From the NCBI GenBank assembly GCA_025464275.1, contig JAODGR010000013.1:1-10045 (forward strand): a DNA stretch of 10,045 nucleotides. Direction: 5' to 3'. Each line of letters starts with the position of its first letter. Positions within the stretch are counted from its first letter, which is position 1. Below the pieces are notes generated by a model. The model was not told the origin of the DNA. It did no database searches and saw only the letters and a program-made list of their open reading frames with translations. Of the stretch, positions 6,758 through 10,045 are shown in pieces. The DNA is from Methanosarcinales archaeon. Lineage in GTDB: Archaea > Halobacteriota > Syntropharchaeia > Alkanophagales > Methanospirareceae. Made by a program: the position numbers and the translations under genes.

Positions 6758-6765
6758 CCGCGATT

Positions 6766-6987
6766 CTATCTCTTCAGTGGTAGATTGTTCTTCGCAGCCA
6801 GCGAGACCAGCTCAGAGCTGAGGATAAAAATCGCCTGCTTGTGCTCCTCCTTGCTCCTGTGGACCTGGAAGGGAGTGATGCCCAGCTCGTTATACCGCGT
6901 GAAATCACAGTCTATGCCCCTCTCCTCACAGTACCTCTTCAACTGAGCCAATAACAGGTGTAGATGTATCAGCTCTTCTTTCTTCAT
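6766..6987 (-). CDS. UPF0058 family protein
   Basis: The ATG at 6987 gives a 73-residue protein starting MKKEELIHLHLLLAQLKRYCEE. The pattern KKEELIHLH, then YCEE, YNELGITP and HRSKEEHKQAIF matches the UPF0058 family of small archaeal proteins, usually about 75-95 residues. Its function is not established. It looks mostly helical, and the His and Cys residues (H8, H10, C20, H43, H49) could bind metal, but this is only an inference. The open frame runs further upstream, but those residues do not fit the family and would overlap the divergent gene. Upstream on its strand, tatttaata at about 7015-7023 is a good TATA-like box that puts transcription start within a few bases of the ATG, so the message is probably leaderless. 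It converges with rnhA and diverges from the radical SAM gene. Confidence 0.85.
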   Translation of the reverse strand: MKKEELIHLHLLLAQLKRYCEERGIDCDFTRYNELGITPFQVHRSKEEHKQAIFILSSELVSLAAKNNLPLKR

Positions 6988-7074
6988 CCCTGATATAGTA
7001 TGATGTCTCAGGTTATTAAATACTATAACTACTAACTTGGATGTGTATCGTATTGTATTGCGAGAAGGAGAGGG
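6988..7074. promoter_or_regulatory. Divergent promoter region, UPF0058 and radical SAM genes
   Basis: An A+T-rich core at about 7011-7030 (ttattaaatactata) can serve as a TATA-like box in both directions. Going left it leads to a near-leaderless UPF0058 transcript. Going right it leads to a start near 7045, followed by the ribosome site aaggagagg (7065-7073) right before the radical SAM ATG. Confidence 0.45.
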
Positions 7075-8268
7075 ATGATACGGATAACCCAGCTCGTTCA
7101 TGGTAAAGGCACGGTCAGTGAAGCCCTGAAACACAGAACGAAGCCACCACCTCAGGTACCAAGCCGGTTACTGGCGTTCGCCGAGACGCGCAGACCGGTT
7201 GTATTCTGGAATATCACCAGCAGATGTAACCTCGCATGCGCACATTGCTATATCAGTGCCGGACTCGGGGGGCACGGTGGCAGAGAACTCACTACCGGTG
7301 AGGCGGAAGCATTCATAGAGGACCTCGCGGAGATGGGAATACCCCTGCTCCTATTTACAGGTGGTGAACCCTTAATGAGGCATGACTTCTGGGAACTCGC
7401 GGATTGTGCAGCTGCTCATGGCTTGAAGACCGCTCTCAGTACCAATGGCACATTAATAACAAGGGCTGTGGCTGAGAGGATAAAGGATTCGGGTATCGAG
7501 TATGTGGGTGTATCGCTGGACGGGGCGACTGAGGATACGCATGATGCAATGAGGAACCAGCCAGGATGTTTCCGGAAGGCGGTGCAGGCACTCCGGAACT
7601 GCATGGACATCGGACTCAAAGCCGGTATCAGGGTCACTCTGACGAGGGACAACTATGAGGAGCTGGAGGCTCTGCTGGAGCTATCGGAGGAGTTGCAGGT
7701 GCCAAGATTCTGTGTCTACTGGCTCGTGCCCAGCGGCAGGGGGCGAGCAATCTACGATAAGCAGCTGACACCCTCTGAGGCTTATCGCATCTTTGAACTC
7801 CTATACCAGCGCGCGTGCGAGCTCGACCCCAGCAAGATGGAGATTCTTACGGTTGATGCGCCACAGGATGGTATTTACCTGCTTGAGAAGCTAAGAGCCG
7901 AGGGTAGTCCGGAATACGATAATGCCCTGAGACTGCTCCAGTACACCGGTGACTCATGCAGTGCGGGCGATAGGGTAGCGAATGTTGACCCGTATGGGAA
8001 TGTCTATCCCTGCCAGTTCGCACAGATGGATGAACTCAAAATAGGGAACATAAGGGAGCGGAAGTTCTCTGAACTCTGGAATGATACCTCCAATCCGGTA
8101 TTGAATGCATTTAGAGAGAAGACGAAGTTCTTACGTGGCAGGTGTGGCTCATGCCCCTACCGGGAGCTATGTGGTGGTGGATGTCGCATTCGTGCACTCG
8201 CACAGTATGGTGATGTATGGGCAGAAGACCCCCTGTGTTACTATCTGGACAGGATGGAGCATGATTAG
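7075..8268 (+). CDS. Radical SAM/SPASM protein, AhbC-like (probable heme pathway enzyme)
   Basis: This 397-residue radical SAM enzyme has the cluster motif CNLACAHC (C51, C55, C58), GGEP at 96-99, STNGTLIT at 122-129 and VSLDG at 146-150. The C-terminal SPASM-type region carries Cys at 295, 313, 357, 360, 366, 370 and 388, enough for extra iron-sulfur clusters. The N-terminus MIRITQLVHGKGTVSEALKH followed by PSRLLAFAETRRPVVFWN, ILTVDAPQDGIYL at 257-269 and the ending GDVWAEDPLCYY resemble, from memory, AhbC. AhbC removes acetate side chains from didecarboxysiroheme to give Fe-coproporphyrin in the archaeal heme route. AhbD, NirJ or a peptide-modifying rSAM cannot be excluded. No small precursor peptide gene lies next to it. 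aaggagagg precedes ATG 7075. thrC follows after 11 bases, so they probably share a transcript, without an obvious pathway link. Confidence 0.85.
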   Translation: MIRITQLVHGKGTVSEALKHRTKPPPQVPSRLLAFAETRRPVVFWNITSRCNLACAHCYISAGLGGHGGRELTTGEAEAFIEDLAEMGIPLLLFTGGEPLMRHDFWELADCAAAHGLKTALSTNGTLITRAVAERIKDSGIEYVGVSLDGATEDTHDAMRNQPGCFRKAVQALRNCMDIGLKAGIRVTLTRDNYEELEALLELSEELQVPRFCVYWLVPSGRGRAIYDKQLTPSEAYRIFELLYQRACELDPSKMEILTVDAPQDGIYLLEKLRAEGSPEYDNALRLLQYTGDSCSAGDRVANVDPYGNVYPCQFAQMDELKIGNIRERKFSELWNDTSNPVLNAFREKTKFLRGRCGSCPYRELCGGGCRIRALAQYGDVWAEDPLCYYLDRMEHD

Positions 8269-8279
8269 ATAAAGAAGAG

Positions 8280-9500
8280 ATGGAATACAGAGTTGAGTGT
8301 ATAAGATGCGGAAGAGAGTTCCCGAGGGATGAGATAGTATATACATGTACACGGTGCAAGGGACTGCTGGACATCAAGTATGATTATTCGAGTATAGATA
8401 ATGAGGGGATATTAAAGTCGAAAGGGCGGGGTGTGTGGAGATACAGGGCGTTATTGCCTTTTGAAGAGTGGTCGCGACCTGTAACGATAAATGAAGGAGA
8501 TACACCACTGTACAGGTGCGATAGACTCGCGAAAGCCATTGGTATTAAGAATTTATGGGTGAAGCATGAGGGGCTGAACCCTACCGGGTCGTTCAAGGAT
8601 AGGGGGATGACCGTGGGTGTGACGAAGGCGCTGGAGCTGCACGTAAAGGGCGTTGCATGCGCATCCACGGGCAATACCTCCGCTTCTCTCGCCATATTCG
8701 CGGCAAAAGCCGGTATTCCATGCTATGTACTCCTCCCGAAGGGCAAAGTGGCACTGGGTAAGGTGGCGCAGGCGATGATGCACGGTGCAAAGGTGTTCTC
8801 ACTCCGCGGTAACTTCGATGATGCACTCCGGGTTGTTCGCATACTGTGTGAGGAGGAGAACCTGTACCTGTTGAATTCGGTGAATCCATACCGGCTGGAG
8901 GGTCAGAAGACGATTGCTTTTGAGATTGCAGAGCAACTGAATTGGAACATCCCGGACCGTGTGGTCCTCCCGGTGGGTAATGCCGGGAATATCAGTGCGA
9001 TTTATAAAGGCTTTTTAGAACTGGAGAGGCTGGGTATCACTTCTTCCGTGCCGATGATGACCGGCATTCAGGCAGAGGGTGCGCAACCGGTGGTGAGAGC
9101 GTTCAGGGAAGGGAGAGCGGAGATAACACCTGAACCTAACCCTGAGACCATCGCCTCAGCGATAAGAATAGGGAATCCGGTGAATGCGATGAAGGCGCTG
9201 CTCGCCATCCGTGACTCAGGTGGGCTTGCTGAATCGGTGACCGATGCGGAGATAACGGACTCGCAGCTGCTGCTCGCGCGGCTGGAGGGTATAGGCGTGG
9301 AGCCTGCAAGTGCCGCCTCCATTGCCGGACTGCGGAAGTTATACGATGGTGGTGAGATAGAGCGTGGTGAGAGGATAGTATGCATCACCACCGGGCATCT
9401 CCTGAAAGACCCTGAGCGCGCAATAGCGATATGCGAACCGCCGGAGGAGGTGATAGCCGATGTGGATGCTGTGCGGCACGCTCTACATCTACATACCTGA
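8280..9500 (+). CDS. thrC: Threonine synthase
   Basis: ThrC is a PLP enzyme that turns O-phosphohomoserine into threonine and phosphate. The 406 residues fit the archaeal type with an N-terminal zinc ribbon: two CxxC pairs at C7/C10 and C23/C26. The motif PTGSFKDRGM at 101-110 holds the PLP lysine, K106. STGNTSAS at 129-136 and the glycine loop VGNAGNIS position the cofactor phosphate. PEPNPETIASAIRIGNPVN is also typical of this enzyme, as is GHLLKDP near the end. Cystathionine beta-synthase and dehydratases share the fold but not this pattern. ATG 8280 follows the radical SAM stop by 11 bases with a weak aagaagag site. The next gene starts six bases after its stop. Confidence 0.96.
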   Translation: MEYRVECIRCGREFPRDEIVYTCTRCKGLLDIKYDYSSIDNEGILKSKGRGVWRYRALLPFEEWSRPVTINEGDTPLYRCDRLAKAIGIKNLWVKHEGLNPTGSFKDRGMTVGVTKALELHVKGVACASTGNTSASLAIFAAKAGIPCYVLLPKGKVALGKVAQAMMHGAKVFSLRGNFDDALRVVRILCEEENLYLLNSVNPYRLEGQKTIAFEIAEQLNWNIPDRVVLPVGNAGNISAIYKGFLELERLGITSSVPMMTGIQAEGAQPVVRAFREGRAEITPEPNPETIASAIRIGNPVNAMKALLAIRDSGGLAESVTDAEITDSQLLLARLEGIGVEPASAASIAGLRKLYDGGEIERGERIVCITTGHLLKDPERAIAICEPPEEVIADVDAVRHALHLHT

Positions 9501-9506
9501 GGTGAT

Positions 9507-9917
9507 GTGGGGGAGGATGGAGGTGTGGACCTGATAAGAGAATTTTTAAGGAGGGAGAACATCTTTGCCGTTGTGGGTGTATCGCGTAACCCGGCAAAAT
9601 ACGGGCATCAGGTATATAAAGACCTGAAGGAAGCCGGCTATACGGTCTACGCGGTGAACCCGAATATAGATGAGGTGCTCGGTGATAGATGCTATCACTC
9701 GCTCCACGAGCTGCCCAGGAAACCCGATGTGGTTGACACCGTGGTACCACCAGGTGTGACCGAGAGGATAGTGGAGGAATGCAAGGAACTGGGGATAGAA
9801 CGTGTATGGATGCAGCCCGGTTCGGAGTCAGAACGTGCAATACGGTTCTGCGAGTCGAACAATATAAAGGTGGTGCATGATGTGTGCGTGATGATAAAGA
9901 GGCGAGCAGTGGAGTAG
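9507..9917 (+). CDS. CoA-binding domain protein (YccU-like)
   Basis: A small stand-alone CoA-binding, Rossmann-type protein. After a short helix come NIFAVVGVSRNPAKYGHQVY, TVYAVNPNIDEVLGDRCYHS, a VDTVVPPGVT segment, ERVWMQPGSES and the end HDVCVMIKRR, all typical of the YccU/PF13380-type family. Its exact role is not known; binding of an acyl-CoA or nucleotide is expected from the fold. The start is open: GTG 9507 has a perfect gaggtga touching it, while GTG 9525 (MDLIREFLRRENIF) has ggagg eight bases upstream and fits the family length equally well. It follows thrC by six bases and probably shares its transcript. Confidence 0.88.
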   Translation: MGEDGGVDLIREFLRRENIFAVVGVSRNPAKYGHQVYKDLKEAGYTVYAVNPNIDEVLGDRCYHSLHELPRKPDVVDTVVPPGVTERIVEECKELGIERVWMQPGSESERAIRFCESNNIKVVHDVCVMIKRRAVE

Positions 9918-9951
9918 AAGATGGAGGATGGAAAAGGGATAGGAGAGACAA

Positions 9952-10045
9952 ATGGGAGAAACACAGGTACACCTCAAGGTTTATGGCACTAACGGAGAAG
10001 TGGAAGAGTTAGAAGCCATTGTAGATACCGGGGCTACTTTCACCA
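9952..10045 (+). CDS. Clan AA (retropepsin-like) aspartic protease, start only (cut by right edge)
   Basis: ATG 9952 has aggag six bases upstream and opens a frame to the window end: MGETQVHLKVYGTNG, then EAIVDTGATFT. The DTGA triad within a hydrophobic strand is the catalytic motif of retropepsin-fold aspartic proteases. Small cellular members of about 100-130 residues are common in archaea (AF_0612-like). Only about 31 residues are visible, so the fold and the rest of the active site cannot be checked. It follows the CoA-binding gene by 34 bases on the same strand. Confidence 0.75.
   Translation, partial: MGETQVHLKVYGTNGEVEELEAIVDTGATFT

Noticed and set aside
6988..7134. N-terminal extension of the UPF0058 frame
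   Set aside because: The extra 49 residues do not fit the family, overlap the radical SAM start, and cover an A+T-rich promoter-like stretch.

Overview
The window looks like chromosomal core DNA from an archaeon that carries the C1 (methanofuran) pathway. The evidence is GatE (the archaeal-only transamidosome subunit), a formylmethanofuran dehydrogenase subunit B, a UPF0058 protein, A+T-rich TATA-like boxes upstream of genes, and a radical SAM protein resembling the siroheme-dependent heme pathway enzymes. This fits methanogens, Archaeoglobus-like organisms and methane- or alkane-oxidising relatives. A heme-making, ANME-1-like euryarchaeon is my best guess, but it is an inference.

Layout. 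At the left edge is the N-terminal half of an EamA-family membrane transporter on the minus strand. It diverges from gatE (plus strand) across a short A+T-rich gap. gatE converges on a minus-strand pair, purL followed by fwdB, in which the purL stop and the fwdB start are separated by a small tandem repeat. purL diverges from a small RNase HI gene. A 127-bp convergent gap then holds a TATA-like box and a bulged hairpin. It is followed by a minus-strand UPF0058 gene, which diverges from a plus-strand run: an AhbC-like radical SAM/SPASM protein, threonine synthase, a CoA-binding protein, and the start of a small clan AA aspartic protease cut by the right edge.

Roles. The genes are mostly housekeeping: Gln-tRNA formation (gatE), purine synthesis (purL), threonine synthesis (thrC), C1 metabolism (fwdB) and probably heme synthesis (ahbC-like). 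The partner subunits GatD, PurS, PurQ and the other Fwd subunits are not in the window. No phage, IS, CRISPR, tRNA or rRNA was seen.

The most unusual feature is a set of short tandem arrays with a 6-bp unit. There are seven between about 240 and 6212: five are in frame inside EamA, GatE and FwdB, one lies over the purL stop, and one is just upstream of purL. A 21-bp repeat adjoins one of the FwdB arrays. An 8-bp array lies at the start of the RNase H gene, where copy number would change the reading frame. I saw none in the right-hand 3.7 kb. Also worth checking are the RNase H tail, which lacks the usual last catalytic Asp, and the possible structured RNA at about 6680-6730.
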